This document shows positions 29,258 to 38,882 of a stretch of DNA of 64,000 bases, piece by piece. The translations under genes and the position numbers were made by a program. The stretch is from NCBI RefSeq assembly GCF_000195575.1, contig NC_015391.1:922501-986500 (forward strand). The letters run 5' to 3'. Position 1 is the stretch's first letter. Every line of letters starts with the position of its first letter. Source of the DNA: Carnobacterium sp. 17-4. GTDB lineage: Bacteria > Bacillota > Bacilli > Lactobacillales > Carnobacteriaceae. The notes under the pieces are model-generated. The model searched no databases, was not told the origin of the DNA, and saw only the letters and a program-made list of their open reading frames with translations.

Positions 29258-30426
29258 TGAGAAAATTTAAATATCTTGATTACTATATCTTTATCCCTTA
29301 TTTAGTTTTATCTATAATAGGGATCCTAATGGTTTATAGTGCTAGTAGTTATGTTGCTATTAGTCAGTACAACAATTCTCAATTTTATTTTACCAGACAA
29401 GCCGCCTTTGTTATTTTGGGCTTAATTACAAGTATGATTGTTTTTTTATTCAAATATAAACTATTAAAAAACAAGCGCTTTTTAGTAGGTGCAAGTGGGT
29501 TTGTTGCAATCTTACTTGTTTACTTATTCTTTTTTGGTAAAATTACAAACGGAGCAAAAGGTTGGCTATTCATTTTTGGTTTTGGTTTTCAACCTGCAGA
29601 GTTTGCAAAAATAGTAGTTATTTGGTACTTTGCTTATATTTTTTCAAAAAAACAAAATCAACTCGTGCATAATTTTAAGGAAACAGTTACTCCACCACTA
29701 ACACTCTTTGGTTTTTATTTAGTGTTGATCCTTTTGCAACCCGATGTCGGTGGTGCTGCCATTTTACTTGTTACAGGAACCATCATGATCTTAGCAAGTG
29801 GAGTTTCGACAAAATTAACGGCGGCTGTTGGAGCAGTGGGAGTTGCTTTAATAGGAGGTATACTTGCGCTTGTGCGTGTATTTGGTATGAGTCTGCCTTT
29901 TTTAGAAAAATACCAATACGATCGATTCTTAGCTTTTTGGGATCCTTTTGCTGTATCTGAAAGTGCCGGGCTTCAATTAGTGAATTCCTATTATGCGCTA
30001 CGACGTGGAGGGGTTTTTGGAGTAGGAATTGGTGAAAGTATTCAAAAAACTGGTTATTTACCTGAACCTTATACAGACTTTATTATGTCTATTATTGGTG
30101 AAGAAATGGGATTGGTTGGTATACTGGTTATTGTTGCACTCTTTAGTTTATTGATTTTACGTATTTACTTAGTCGGTATTCGAACAAAAGATTCATTTGG
30201 ATCATTAATTTGCATCGGAATCGCAACAATGTTATTAGTACAAGGACTTGTTAATTTAGGTGGGGTTATTGGATTAATGCCTATCACAGGAGTAACCTTT
30301 CCATTTATTAGTTATGGAGGTTCCAGCACGATTGTTTTAACGATTTCTATTGGCTTGGTATTAAATGTTAGTGCAACAGATAAAAAGCACAATCAACAAA
30401 TTTTAGAAAAAAACAACAAAAATTAA
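29257..30426 (+). CDS. ftsW: FtsW/RodA-type lipid II glycosyltransferase (SEDS)
   Basis: A 389-residue SEDS protein that polymerises peptidoglycan at the septum, with its cognate class B PBP. About ten membrane segments. Conserved parts are seen: VYSASSYVAI near the N terminus, QPDVGGAAILL, the extracellular loop with QYDRFLAFWDPF, and the C-terminal GLMPITGVTFPFISYGGSST. Location before pyc matches Bacillus ylaO (ftsW). The start at ATG 29257 is separated from the ribosome site by a hairpin, an unusual arrangement. Confidence 0.94.
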   Translation: MRKFKYLDYYIFIPYLVLSIIGILMVYSASSYVAISQYNNSQFYFTRQAAFVILGLITSMIVFLFKYKLLKNKRFLVGASGFVAILLVYLFFFGKITNGAKGWLFIFGFGFQPAEFAKIVVIWYFAYIFSKKQNQLVHNFKETVTPPLTLFGFYLVLILLQPDVGGAAILLVTGTIMILASGVSTKLTAAVGAVGVALIGGILALVRVFGMSLPFLEKYQYDRFLAFWDPFAVSESAGLQLVNSYYALRRGGVFGVGIGESIQKTGYLPEPYTDFIMSIIGEEMGLVGILVIVALFSLLILRIYLVGIRTKDSFGSLICIGIATMLLVQGLVNLGGVIGLMPITGVTFPFISYGGSSTIVLTISIGLVLNVSATDKKHNQQILEKNNKN

Positions 30427-30537
30427 ATGAGTTTACTGGATGTAGTAAACAACTTGTTTACAGTGCTGTCTTTTTTAAAAATAAGTTGCATCCTACCTAT
30501 TAGATAGGAAGAAAAGAATACGAAGATTAGGAGTGAT

Positions 30538-33500
30538 ATGATGAAAAAAGTATTAGTAGCAAATCGCGGTGAAATAGCCATTCGTATTTTTAGAGCTCTA
30601 ACAGAGTTATCTATTGAAACAGTAGCTGTTTATGCACAAGAAGACGAGGGATCTGTTCATCGTTTTAAAGCTGATGAAGCTTATTTAGTAGGAAAAGGAA
30701 AAAAACCTATCGATGCTTATTTAGATATTGAAGACTTGATTCGTATCGCTAAAGATTCGGAAGCAGATGCCATTCATCCGGGATACGGTTTTTTATCTGA
30801 AAATATTGATTTTGCTAGACGTTGTGAAGAAGAAGGAATCATTTTTATTGGACCTAAACTACACCATTTAGATATTTTTGGAGATAAGATAAAAGCAAAA
30901 GAAGCTGCAATCGCGGCGGGTATTCAGTCTATTCCAGGATCAGATGGTCCAGTTGCGGATTTAGAAGGCGTAAAAGAGTTCGGAAACCTATATGGATATC
31001 CAATTATTATTAAAGCTGCTCTTGGTGGAGGCGGACGTGGAATGCGTGTAGCCAATAGCGAAGCAGATGTAAAAGATAGTTTTGAACGTGCACAAAGTGA
31101 AGCTAGAGCAGCATTTGGTAGCGACGAGATTTATGTAGAGCGTTATATCCAAGATCCAAAACACATCGAAGTACAAATTTTAGGGGATACTCATGGAAAT
31201 ATCGTTCATTTATATGAAAGAGATTGCTCTGTTCAACGTCGTCACCAAAAAGTTGTAGAAGTTGCACCGTGTGTGTCTATTTCAGAAGAGTTGAGAGCTG
31301 AAATGTGTCTATCTGCTGTTCAATTGATGGAACATGTTGGTTATGTAAATGCTGGGACAGTTGAATTCTTATTAGAAGGCGAGAATTTTTACTTTATCGA
31401 AGTAAATCCTCGTGTACAAGTTGAACATACCATAACTGAAATGATTACTGGTATAGATATTGTTCAAGCTCAAATTCTAATTGCTCAAGGGAAAGATTTG
31501 CACAAAGATATTCAGATTCCACAACAAAAAGATATTCCGTTGATTGGTGCTGCCATTCAATGCCGTATCACTACTGAAGATCCAATGAATAATTTCTTGC
31601 CTGATACAGGTAAAATCAATACTTACCGTTCTCCAGGTGGATTTGGTATTCGTCTTGATGCAGGAAATGGATTCCAAGGAACTGTAGTTACACCTTTCTT
31701 TGATTCATTGTTGGTTAAAGCTTGTGTCCATGCCACAACATTTGAGTTGGCGGTACAAAAAATGGCTCGCTCGTTAAAAGAGTTTCGTATACGAGGAGTA
31801 AAAACTAACATTCCCTTTATGCAAAACGTTATTTCACATCCAGTTTTTCTATCTGGTGAAGCTAAAACAACGTTCATTGATACTACACCTGAATTGTTTA
31901 AATTTTCAAAAGTTAGAGACCGTGGAAATAAAACGATGCATTATATCGGAAACATTACGGTCAATGGATTTCCTGGCATTGAACAAAGAGAGAAAAAATT
32001 CTTTGAACCTGCAAGAAAGCCTGCAAAATTACTAACATTAGATAATGACTATGTAAGTGCAAAAAATGTCCTAGACAATAGTGGTGCCGATGCTGTGGTA
32101 GAATGGATCAAAAATAAAAATGAAGTGTTGCTGACAGATACAACTTTTAGAGATGCACACCAAAGTTTATTAGCTACTCGCGTGAGAACACAAGACTTCT
32201 TAAATATTGCTGAAGAAACTCAAAAAGGTATTCCACAGTTATTTTCTTCTGAAATGTGGGGAGGAGCTACATTTGACGTAGCTTATCGCTTTTTGAATGA
32301 AGACCCTTGGGAAAGATTAGAGAAATTACGTAAAAAAATGCCAGATACATTATTCCAGATGTTATTTAGAGGCTCTAATGCTGTAGGATATCAAAATTAT
32401 CCGGATAATGTTATTGAAGCATTTATTCAGCAAGCGGCTAAAAATGGTATTGATGTGTTCCGTATTTTTGATAGTTTGAACTGGATCCAACAAATGGAAA
32501 AGAGCATTCAAAGTGTACGTGATGCTGGTAAAATTGCAGAAGCAACTATTTGTTATACTGGAGATATCAATGATCCGAAGAGAGATAAATATACAGTCGA
32601 CTACTATAAAGATATGGCTAAAGAATTAGAAAACCAAGGTGCACACATTATTGCCGTTAAAGATATGTCTGGCATATTGATGCCGCAAGCTGCTTATCGC
32701 TTAATTAGTGAATTAAAGGAAACAGTAAATGTTCCAATTCACTTGCATACACACGATACAAGCGGTAATGGGATCTTTACCTATGCTGCAGCTGTAAAAG
32801 CTGGTGTGGACATTGTGGATGTGGCTATGAGCGCAATGAGTGGAGCGACTAGTCAACCAAGTATGAACAGTCTGTATTATGCGTTGTTAAATGCAGATAG
32901 AGCTCCTGATATTACTATTGAGAACGTGCAACAAATTAATCATTATTGGGAAGATATTCGTGCACATTATAGTGACTTTGAAGTAGGGATCAGCGCACCT
33001 TCTACCGAAGTGTATCAACATGAGATGCCAGGTGGACAATACACCAATTTGCAACAACAAGCTAAAGCAATTGGATTAGCTGAGCAATGGGATGAAGTCA
33101 AAGTAATGTATGCAACAGTTAACCGAATGTTTGGAGACATTGTAAAAGTAACACCTTCATCAAAAGTAGTTGGAGATATGGCTTTATTTATGATACAAAA
33201 TAAATTATCTGAAGAAGATGTATATGAAAAAGGAATGGATATCGATTTTCCTGAGTCTGTTATCAGTTTCTTTATGGGGGATTTAGGACAACCGACTGGT
33301 GGTTTCCCTAAAGAACTTCAACGTATTGTGTTAAAAGGCAAAGAGCCAATTACCGTTCGCCCAGGTAGCTTAGCAGCACCAGTTGATTTTAACGAAGTCA
33401 AAAAAGAGCTAGCTGAAAAAATTCAAGCAGAGCCTACTCAAGAAGATGTTCTTAGCTACATTATGTACCCTCAAGTATTTTTAGATTACCGTAATAATCT

Positions 33501-33972
33501 AGAAACTTTTGGAGAAGTAACTCTTTTAGATACGATGACATTCTTCCATGGTATGCGAACTGGAGAATCTATCGAAGTTCAGATTGAAAAAGGGAAAACA
33601 TTGATTATAAAATTAAATCAAATAGGTGAACCCAATTCTGAAGGGATGCGTATTTTATACTTTGATCTAAACGGTCAAGGAAGAGAAGTAGTTGTAAAAG
33701 ATTACAGCATCACAAGTACAAAAGCTGTACGTAAAAAAGCAGAACCTACAAATAAAGAGCATATTGGAGCTACTATGCCAGGATCTGTACTTGAAGTATT
33801 GGTACAAAAGGGTGATCGTGTAGTTCAAGGCCAGCCTATTATTATCACAGAAGCAATGAAAATGGAAACAACGATTAAAGCCAATGTCGAAGGTATAATT
33901 GATCAGATTTATGTTGCAGATGAGGATGTTATTGAAACAGGAGATTTACTAATTGAAGTGAAAGCTAACTAG
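30538..33972 (+). CDS. pyc: Pyruvate carboxylase
   Basis: An 1144-residue biotin enzyme that turns pyruvate, bicarbonate and ATP into oxaloacetate. Domains in order: biotin carboxylase (about 1-450; ATP loop KAALGGGGRGMRVA, EVNPRVQVEHTITE), carboxyltransferase (about 530-800; DTTFRDAHQSLLATR and the metal-site HLHTHDTSGNG), PYC-associated domain, and BCCP with the biotinyl lysine in ITEAMKMETT (about Lys1108). Full length for a single-chain enzyme. TTAGGAGTG precedes two adjacent ATG codons; either can be the start. Feeds oxaloacetate/aspartate to amino acid and cell wall synthesis (asd, dapA in this window). Confidence 0.97.
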   Translation: MMKKVLVANRGEIAIRIFRALTELSIETVAVYAQEDEGSVHRFKADEAYLVGKGKKPIDAYLDIEDLIRIAKDSEADAIHPGYGFLSENIDFARRCEEEGIIFIGPKLHHLDIFGDKIKAKEAAIAAGIQSIPGSDGPVADLEGVKEFGNLYGYPIIIKAALGGGGRGMRVANSEADVKDSFERAQSEARAAFGSDEIYVERYIQDPKHIEVQILGDTHGNIVHLYERDCSVQRRHQKVVEVAPCVSISEELRAEMCLSAVQLMEHVGYVNAGTVEFLLEGENFYFIEVNPRVQVEHTITEMITGIDIVQAQILIAQGKDLHKDIQIPQQKDIPLIGAAIQCRITTEDPMNNFLPDTGKINTYRSPGGFGIRLDAGNGFQGTVVTPFFDSLLVKACVHATTFELAVQKMARSLKEFRIRGVKTNIPFMQNVISHPVFLSGEAKTTFIDTTPELFKFSKVRDRGNKTMHYIGNITVNGFPGIEQREKKFFEPARKPAKLLTLDNDYVSAKNVLDNSGADAVVEWIKNKNEVLLTDTTFRDAHQSLLATRVRTQDFLNIAEETQKGIPQLFSSEMWGGATFDVAYRFLNEDPWERLEKLRKKMPDTLFQMLFRGSNAVGYQNYPDNVIEAFIQQAAKNGIDVFRIFDSLNWIQQMEKSIQSVRDAGKIAEATICYTGDINDPKRDKYTVDYYKDMAKELENQGAHIIAVKDMSGILMPQAAYRLISELKETVNVPIHLHTHDTSGNGIFTYAAAVKAGVDIVDVAMSAMSGATSQPSMNSLYYALLNADRAPDITIENVQQINHYWEDIRAHYSDFEVGISAPSTEVYQHEMPGGQYTNLQQQAKAIGLAEQWDEVKVMYATVNRMFGDIVKVTPSSKVVGDMALFMIQNKLSEEDVYEKGMDIDFPESVISFFMGDLGQPTGGFPKELQRIVLKGKEPITVRPGSLAAPVDFNEVKKELAEKIQAEPTQEDVLSYIMYPQVFLDYRNNLETFGEVTLLDTMTFFHGMRTGESIEVQIEKGKTLIIKLNQIGEPNSEGMRILYFDLNGQGREVVVKDYSITSTKAVRKKAEPTNKEHIGATMPGSVLEVLVQKGDRVVQGQPIIITEAMKMETTIKANVEGIIDQIYVADEDVIETGDLLIEVKAN

Positions 33973-34076
33973 AACAGAATAGATTAAAGGACAAATTAAT
34001 ACTCATTTTAATGATGATAACTAGCACTAAGGTTCAATTAAAATGATTTAGCTACCAAATTGAGGAGGCTAAATGA

Positions 34077-35267
34077 GTGAAGACATTTTTAAGATCTTTG
34101 CCGCTGATTTTCATTATGCTTCTGGCTACTTATTGGTTGCCGGAAGTCATTTCAAGAAATCCGGCAGACATCATCACGCCAAAAGAAGAAAGTGAAATTA
34201 TTCAATCTGAATCTTTTGATTATCAAACAACAGATTTAGAGCCTGAAAAGCTTCCGGTTGCAGGTTTAGGCAGTTATGTCGGTCAAAAAATTGAAAATTT
34301 CACCGAAAAATTTGGCAATCCAAAGCGAATCGATCCAACTGTTTATGAAGAAGAGAGTTGGATATTTGGAAAAGATGAAACAGATTATGCACAGTTAATA
34401 GTAAAAAATGGCATAATCACAGACTTATTTGTATTGGGGTCTGAATTAGATGTAGCTCCATTTAAAATTGGCATGTCCATTACTGAGGTATTTCAATTGG
34501 CAAGTTTTTATCCAACTTATTCTGTAGAGAATCAAGGGGAACAACTTACCTTAGAATTAACAGAAAGTGATTTAAACTACCGCCCTTTAATTGCTTTTGA
34601 CAACCAAACATTTGCTGTATTAATGATGGATCGTTCAACAAATCAAATTATTGCTGTTCGTTATCTAGACTCACCATCGCTGATTCGTTTGGGAGTTTAT
34701 GATGATGGTTCAAAAAAACACTTAATTCCCTCTTTTGAGGTAGATGAAATAAGACAAGATGCCATTAACGAAGCTAATCAAAAACAAGCGTATGAGATAT
34801 TAAATATCTTACGACAACGATATGAACTTTCTGCGCTAACTCCGAGTGATGCTTTAACTGGAGTAGCTGAAACTATTTTTACAAATCAAGGAGAACAAAT
34901 TATTGCAGATCGTCAAGCCGATAAGGAAAGTAGTTTTTCAGAAACGGAAACCTCCGACAATGCAATTAAGAATCAAAATTCTTCCATTGAAACGTTTATT
35001 TTGGATGACAACTCTGACTCTATTGATGAACAGACAAATCAACCCTATCAAACATTAACAAGTGAGCAAATAGAGCGTACCTTACAAGAAACCGAGCTGG
35101 AGTTAAATGAAGTCCGAGTGCTGTATTCGATTCAAGAAACAGATGTCGCATGGCTTGCAACCAATTGGTTCAGTCTTGAAATTGAACGAAATTTCTTAAT
35201 GGATGCTAGTATGACAGAAATAGGATTATTTTATCGTGCTAATGATATGTTGCTTATCCTCCATTAA
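34077..35267 (+). CDS. YlbC-like secreted or anchored protein, CAP-associated domain with degenerate CAP end
   Basis: A 396-residue protein with an N-terminal hydrophobic segment (LPLIFIMLLATYWLPEV) that acts as signal or anchor. Residues about 60-205 fit the CAP-associated N-terminal domain of YlbC (GLGSYVGQKIENFTEKFGNP, IGMSITEVFQLA). The C-terminal third is where a CAP/SCP domain should be: EILNILRQRYELSALTPSDA matches the start, but the histidine/glutamate cavity motifs are missing and an acidic Ser/Asp-rich insertion follows. GTG 34077 follows GAGGAGG at 34062-34068; an ATG at 34073 is out of frame. Between pyc and ylbG, as in Bacillus. Confidence 0.8.
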   Translation: MKTFLRSLPLIFIMLLATYWLPEVISRNPADIITPKEESEIIQSESFDYQTTDLEPEKLPVAGLGSYVGQKIENFTEKFGNPKRIDPTVYEEESWIFGKDETDYAQLIVKNGIITDLFVLGSELDVAPFKIGMSITEVFQLASFYPTYSVENQGEQLTLELTESDLNYRPLIAFDNQTFAVLMMDRSTNQIIAVRYLDSPSLIRLGVYDDGSKKHLIPSFEVDEIRQDAINEANQKQAYEILNILRQRYELSALTPSDALTGVAETIFTNQGEQIIADRQADKESSFSETETSDNAIKNQNSSIETFILDDNSDSIDEQTNQPYQTLTSEQIERTLQETELELNEVRVLYSIQETDVAWLATNWFSLEIERNFLMDASMTEIGLFYRANDMLLILH

Positions 35268-35335
35268 ATAAGTAAGACATTTTTTAAATAATAAGAAACA
35301 ATACGGTTGAAATTACTAAATTAAGGAGGGAAGAT

Positions 35336-35647
35336 ATGGAATTAACCACAAATGAGAGACAAGGAATCATTGTTTGGGTTTATAGTTTAAGACATTTTAA
35401 AACACTTAAGCGTTTTGGGTTGATTCATTATGCTTCTAGACGAATGAAATATGTTGTGATGTACATCAATCAATCTGACGTAGAAATGACGCAAAAAAAA
35501 TTAGCTGACTTACATTTTGTTCGAAAAGTAGAGTTATCCTATAGACCGTTTATTAATTTAGATTTTAAAGATTTTTTTGGAAAAGAAAAAAGAGACGCTA
35601 CTAAAGAACAAATAGAAGAAAAAGGGTCTAGAGAGACTGTATTCTAA
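35336..35647 (+). CDS. ylbG: YlbG family protein (UPF0298)
   Basis: A 103-residue cytosolic protein with the UPF0298 pattern: RQGIIVWVYSLRHFKTLKRF, GLIHYASRRMKYVVMYIN and KVELSYRP. Family members are about 90-120 residues and have no settled function. AAGGAGGG precedes the ATG. It is followed by a terminator and then rsmD, matching Bacillus ylbG-ylbH order. Confidence 0.88.
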   Translation: MELTTNERQGIIVWVYSLRHFKTLKRFGLIHYASRRMKYVVMYINQSDVEMTQKKLADLHFVRKVELSYRPFINLDFKDFFGKEKRDATKEQIEEKGSRETVF

Positions 35648-35651
35648 TCAT

Positions 35652-35702
35652 AAATGCTAAATAAGTCGATACCATAAATTCATCGGCTTATTTAGCATTT
35701 TA
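35652..35702 (+). terminator. Terminator after ylbG
   Basis: AAATGCTAAATAAGTCGAT (35652-35670) with CGGCTTATTTAGCATTT (35684-35700), then TTTAT. Confidence 0.85.
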
Positions 35703-35755
35703 TAGTGTAAAAGGGTTTCTCAAACGTGAAGTTAAACTGAAAGGAAGTTGTAAGT

Positions 35756-36328
35756 ATGCGTATCATTACAGGAGAATATGGAGGCAGAAAATTAAAAGCT
35801 GTCCCAGGTAACAATACAAGACCCACAACAGATAAAGTAAAAGAATCTATCTTCAATATCATAGGACCTTATTTTGACGGTGGAAATTGTTTAGATTTAT
35901 TCGCTGGAAGTGGAGGATTAGCTATTGAAGCAGTTTCCCGCGGTATGGATAGTGCCGTATTAATTGACCGAGATTCTCTAGCCATCAAAACGATAAAAGA
36001 AAATATTAGCGTAACAAAGGAATTAGAAAAATTTGAGATTTATCGAAATGACGCCAATCGAGCAATTGATTTATTAAGAGGGAAGAAAAAATTTGACCTC
36101 TTATTCTTAGACCCTCCTTATGCTAAGCAAGAGATTGAAAAACAAATTGAAAAAATAGTCGATTCTGATTTATTGAATGACGAAGCCATTATAATTTGTG
36201 AGCTGGATAAGCGGACTGAATTAAATGAAACTATTGGTGCAGCAAAAGTCTTTAGAAAAGAATTCTATGGGGCGAGCCAAATTGTTATGTATGAATACAC
36301 TAAGGAAATGGGGAAGGTAAATGACTAA
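35756..36328 (+). CDS. rsmD: 16S rRNA (guanine-966 N2)-methyltransferase
   Basis: A 190-residue SAM-dependent methyltransferase that modifies G966 of 16S rRNA. SAM motif [18 protein letters not shown] (about 45-62) and catalytic DPPY in [10 protein letters not shown] are intact; N terminus [18 protein letters not shown] and [16 protein letters not shown] are typical. AAAGGAAG upstream. Its end overlaps coaD by 8 bases, so the two are translationally coupled. Confidence 0.95.
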   Translation: MRIITGEYGGRKLKAVPGNNTRPTTDKVKESIFNIIGPYFDGGNCLDLFAGSGGLAIEAVSRGMDSAVLIDRDSLAIKTIKENISVTKELEKFEIYRNDANRAIDLLRGKKKFDLLFLDPPYAKQEIEKQIEKIVDSDLLNDEAIIICELDKRTELNETIGAAKVFRKEFYGASQIVMYEYTKEMGKVND

Positions 36329-36812
36329 AATCGCTTTGTTTCCTGGAAGTTTCGATCCATTTACTAATGGCCATCTCGATACAGTTGAAAGAACCTCAAA
36401 ATTATTTGATCAAGTTGTCATTGCTGTTGCGACTAATACGTCTAAAAATGCTTTATTCTCTCTAGAAGAAAAAATGACATTTATTAAACAGGCTATCGAA
36501 CATATTGAAAATGTAAGGGTTACGGAGCATAGTGGCGGACTGACAGTTGAACTAGCAAAAAAAATCGGTGCAGTCACTTTAGTAAGAGGATTAAGGAATA
36601 ATGCTGATTTTGAGTATGAATCTACAATTGCAACAATGAATAAAATTCAGCATAAAGATATTGAAACTGTTTTTTTAATGTCAAATGAGAAGTACCGATT
36701 TTTAAGCTCAAGCTTAATTAAAGAAGTGGCGATGTTTGGTGGCGATGTTTCCAGTCTCGTTCCAGTTGGAGTTAATGAAGCTATTAAAAAAAAGTATGCT
36801 AAAATAAAATAA
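36321..36812 (+). CDS. coaD: Phosphopantetheine adenylyltransferase
   Basis: A 163-residue nucleotidyltransferase that makes dephospho-CoA, the penultimate CoA step. Motifs: [19 protein letters not shown] with the (T/H)xGH site, [12 protein letters not shown] and the ISSS-like [11 protein letters not shown]. Normal length (about 160). Starts inside the end of rsmD with GGAAGG as ribosome site. Synteny rsmD-coaD-ylbL matches Bacillus. Confidence 0.96.
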   Translation: MTKIALFPGSFDPFTNGHLDTVERTSKLFDQVVIAVATNTSKNALFSLEEKMTFIKQAIEHIENVRVTEHSGGLTVELAKKIGAVTLVRGLRNNADFEYESTIATMNKIQHKDIETVFLMSNEKYRFLSSSLIKEVAMFGGDVSSLVPVGVNEAIKKKYAKIK

Positions 36813-36859
36813 ATAAATTCAATTAGCTAGTAAATTTAGGTATGCAGAGGATGATTGGA

Positions 36860-37903
36860 ATGAATGCTAAAGAAAAAAAGAGTCGCAAGGGTTTGCTTGT
36901 TGCACTGATCATAATTATTCTTGCAGGAATTTTTGTCCCTATTCCTTATTATATAGAAGGACCGGGTTCGGCAGTTCAGCTGAACGAATTGGTAGAAGTT
37001 GACAACAAAAAAGATCCAGAAGACGGTCATTTTATGTTAACGACCGTTGCGGTTCGAAGAGCGACTCCTTTTACGTATTTTATGAAATATTTGCCTTTTC
37101 ATGAAGGGCTTACCACAGAAGAACTGTTTGGCACAAATACTTCTGATGCAGAATATACTAACCTACAGAATTACTATATGACTAGCTCAATCAATTCGGC
37201 AATCGAACAAGCTTATGAGGCTGCTGGAGAAGAGTATCAGTTGACGTATAATGGCGTTTATATTATGTCCATTTTGGAAGGGTCCGACTTTGAAGGCAAG
37301 TTAGAGATTGGAGACACCATTCTTTCACTTGATGGACAATCTTTTGATAGTTCAGCTGAATTTATTGAATACGTTCAACAACAAAAAGTTGGTCAAGTCA
37401 TTGAAGTAACATATGAACGAAATGGCGAACAACAAACGATTTCTGGAAAATTAATGGAAATGGAAGAAACTAAAAAAGCTGGTCTAGGAATTTCTTTAGT
37501 CGATAATACTTCAATTGAAACAGATATTCCAGTATCTATCGATGCTGGAGAAATTGGAGGACCATCTGCTGGTTTTATGTTTGCTTTACAAATTTATACG
37601 CAGTTAATTGATGAGGATTTGCGAAAAGGGAATGAAATTGCTGGTACTGGAACGATGCAACCAGATGGCACAATTGGTCGTATTGGCGGAATTGATAAGA
37701 AAGTTGTTGCAGCCAGCGAAGAAGGAGCGACAATCTTTTTTGCTCCGGATGATACGATTGATCCAGTCATACAAGAAAATTATCCTGAAATGAAATCTAA
37801 TTACCAAGAAGCACTTGATGCAGCAAAAGAAATTGATACCGATATGAAAATTGTACCTGTAAAAACATTTCAAGATGCCATCGATTATTTGAAAAATCTA
37901 TAA
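36860..37903 (+). CDS. SepM/YlbL-like PDZ-Lon-type serine protease
   Basis: A 347-residue membrane-anchored protease: one N-terminal transmembrane segment (GLLVALIIIILAGIFVPIP), a PDZ domain at about 120-200 (GDTILSLDGQSFDSSAEFIE) and a Lon-like S16 domain with catalytic serine in GPSAGFMFALQIY and lysine in IGGIDKKVVAA. Streptococcal SepM processes competence peptides; YlbL in Bacillus removes a cell-division inhibitor after DNA damage. Either role would be an inference here. ATG 36860 is preferred because AGAGG at 36846-36850 suits it; earlier in-frame ATG codons have no ribosome site. Confidence 0.9.
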   Translation: MNAKEKKSRKGLLVALIIIILAGIFVPIPYYIEGPGSAVQLNELVEVDNKKDPEDGHFMLTTVAVRRATPFTYFMKYLPFHEGLTTEELFGTNTSDAEYTNLQNYYMTSSINSAIEQAYEAAGEEYQLTYNGVYIMSILEGSDFEGKLEIGDTILSLDGQSFDSSAEFIEYVQQQKVGQVIEVTYERNGEQQTISGKLMEMEETKKAGLGISLVDNTSIETDIPVSIDAGEIGGPSAGFMFALQIYTQLIDEDLRKGNEIAGTGTMQPDGTIGRIGGIDKKVVAASEEGATIFFAPDDTIDPVIQENYPEMKSNYQEALDAAKEIDTDMKIVPVKTFQDAIDYLKNL

Positions 37904-37923
37904 ACCGTTCTATGTAATAAAGA

Positions 37924-37979
37924 AATCCATAAAAAATCCGAAGACATAAACCTTGTCTTCGGTCTTTTTTTTATGGATT
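37924..37979. terminator. Bidirectional terminator
   Basis: Inner CCGAAGAC (37938-37945) with GTCTTCGG (37955-37962), extended by AATCCATAAAAAA and TTTTTTATGGATT. A and T runs on both sides serve sepM and the minus-strand TspO-like gene. Confidence 0.9.
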
Positions 37980-37983
37980 GACT

Positions 37984-38730
37984 TTAAAAGTGATAAGGAT
38001 TTTTTACGGTTGTTTTTCGATTAATCAAGAATGAAACGATACTTCCAATTATAAGAATAACCATTAACCCGGCTGTGAAAATAGCTATTGAGCGATGGTC
38101 AGGTAAGTTCTTTGTGAATATCCCGTACATTGCCCATATAAAGACCAGGATAATAGCCCAATCTTTTAAAAAATAAGCAATCCCTAGACCTAAAATAGTC
38201 GCTAGTGATAAGAGTACATAAGTGACTATTGTTTGTAGACTTGCATCGATGCCGATACTAGCAACTAACCAATAACTGAAATTTGTAATGGTAGCAACAA
38301 TGATCCAACCTAAGTAAAGTGAAATAGGAAGGAGGTACCATTTAGAATCATTAGCTTTCTTTTGAGCTTGGTATAAAAATACAAGTGAGAGAAGCAGTAA
38401 AAAAATAACAATAAATGCAATTCCGTCCAAGAGAAAATGCCAAACTAAAATCCATGATGTATTAAACAAACAAGTTAGTAAAAATCCCCAGAATTGGGCG
38501 GGACTTAGCGTCTGTTTCTTAAAACTAAAACTTAACAACCATAATAATAGTGCAAAATAGATGACTCCCCAAATACTAAAAATAAAACCAGCTGGAGTAA
38601 AAAATACATCATACATGTCAGAAAGTTCTCCAGTTTGATAACCATTTATTGGAAGAATATTGGCTAAAGCGTTCACAACAATCATTATTACAAAGGCTAA
38701 ATATAGAACAAACTGTTTTCCTATAGTCAT
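37984..38730 (-). CDS. TspO/MBR-related tryptophan-rich membrane protein
   Basis: A 248-residue membrane protein with about seven hydrophobic segments. The region NALANILPINGYQTGELSDM followed by FTPAGFIFSIWGVIYFALLL is characteristic of the TspO/MBR-related tryptophan-rich sensory family, which in lactic acid bacteria lacks a known ligand. The later W-rich helices (TSWILVWHFLLDG, LYLGWIIVATITNFSYWL) fit as well. ATG 38730 follows AAGGAGTG; a GTG at 38739 overlaps the ribosome site. Alone on this strand and interrupts the ylbL-comEA order. Confidence 0.8.
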   Translation of the reverse strand: MTIGKQFVLYLAFVIMIVVNALANILPINGYQTGELSDMYDVFFTPAGFIFSIWGVIYFALLLWLLSFSFKKQTLSPAQFWGFLLTCLFNTSWILVWHFLLDGIAFIVIFLLLLSLVFLYQAQKKANDSKWYLLPISLYLGWIIVATITNFSYWLVASIGIDASLQTIVTYVLLSLATILGLGIAYFLKDWAIILVFIWAMYGIFTKNLPDHRSIAIFTAGLMVILIIGSIVSFLINRKTTVKNPYHF

Positions 38731-38882
38731 TTTTATCACTCCTTAATTAGTAATGTTTAAGATTACTTTAACTTAACCATACTACAAACTAAAAAATAAA
38801 TAAATTAAAGCGACTGATTAAATGAAATAGGTTTTTTTACGTATATTACCTTTTAGAAGGACTCGAAAAGGAGTGATAGGGG

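Noticed and set aside
30434-30476. Hairpin GTAAAC/GTTTAC after ftsW as terminator
   Set aside because: Only a 6-bp stem, and the T run is 10 bases away; too weak to call, so ftsW and pyc may be partly co-transcribed.
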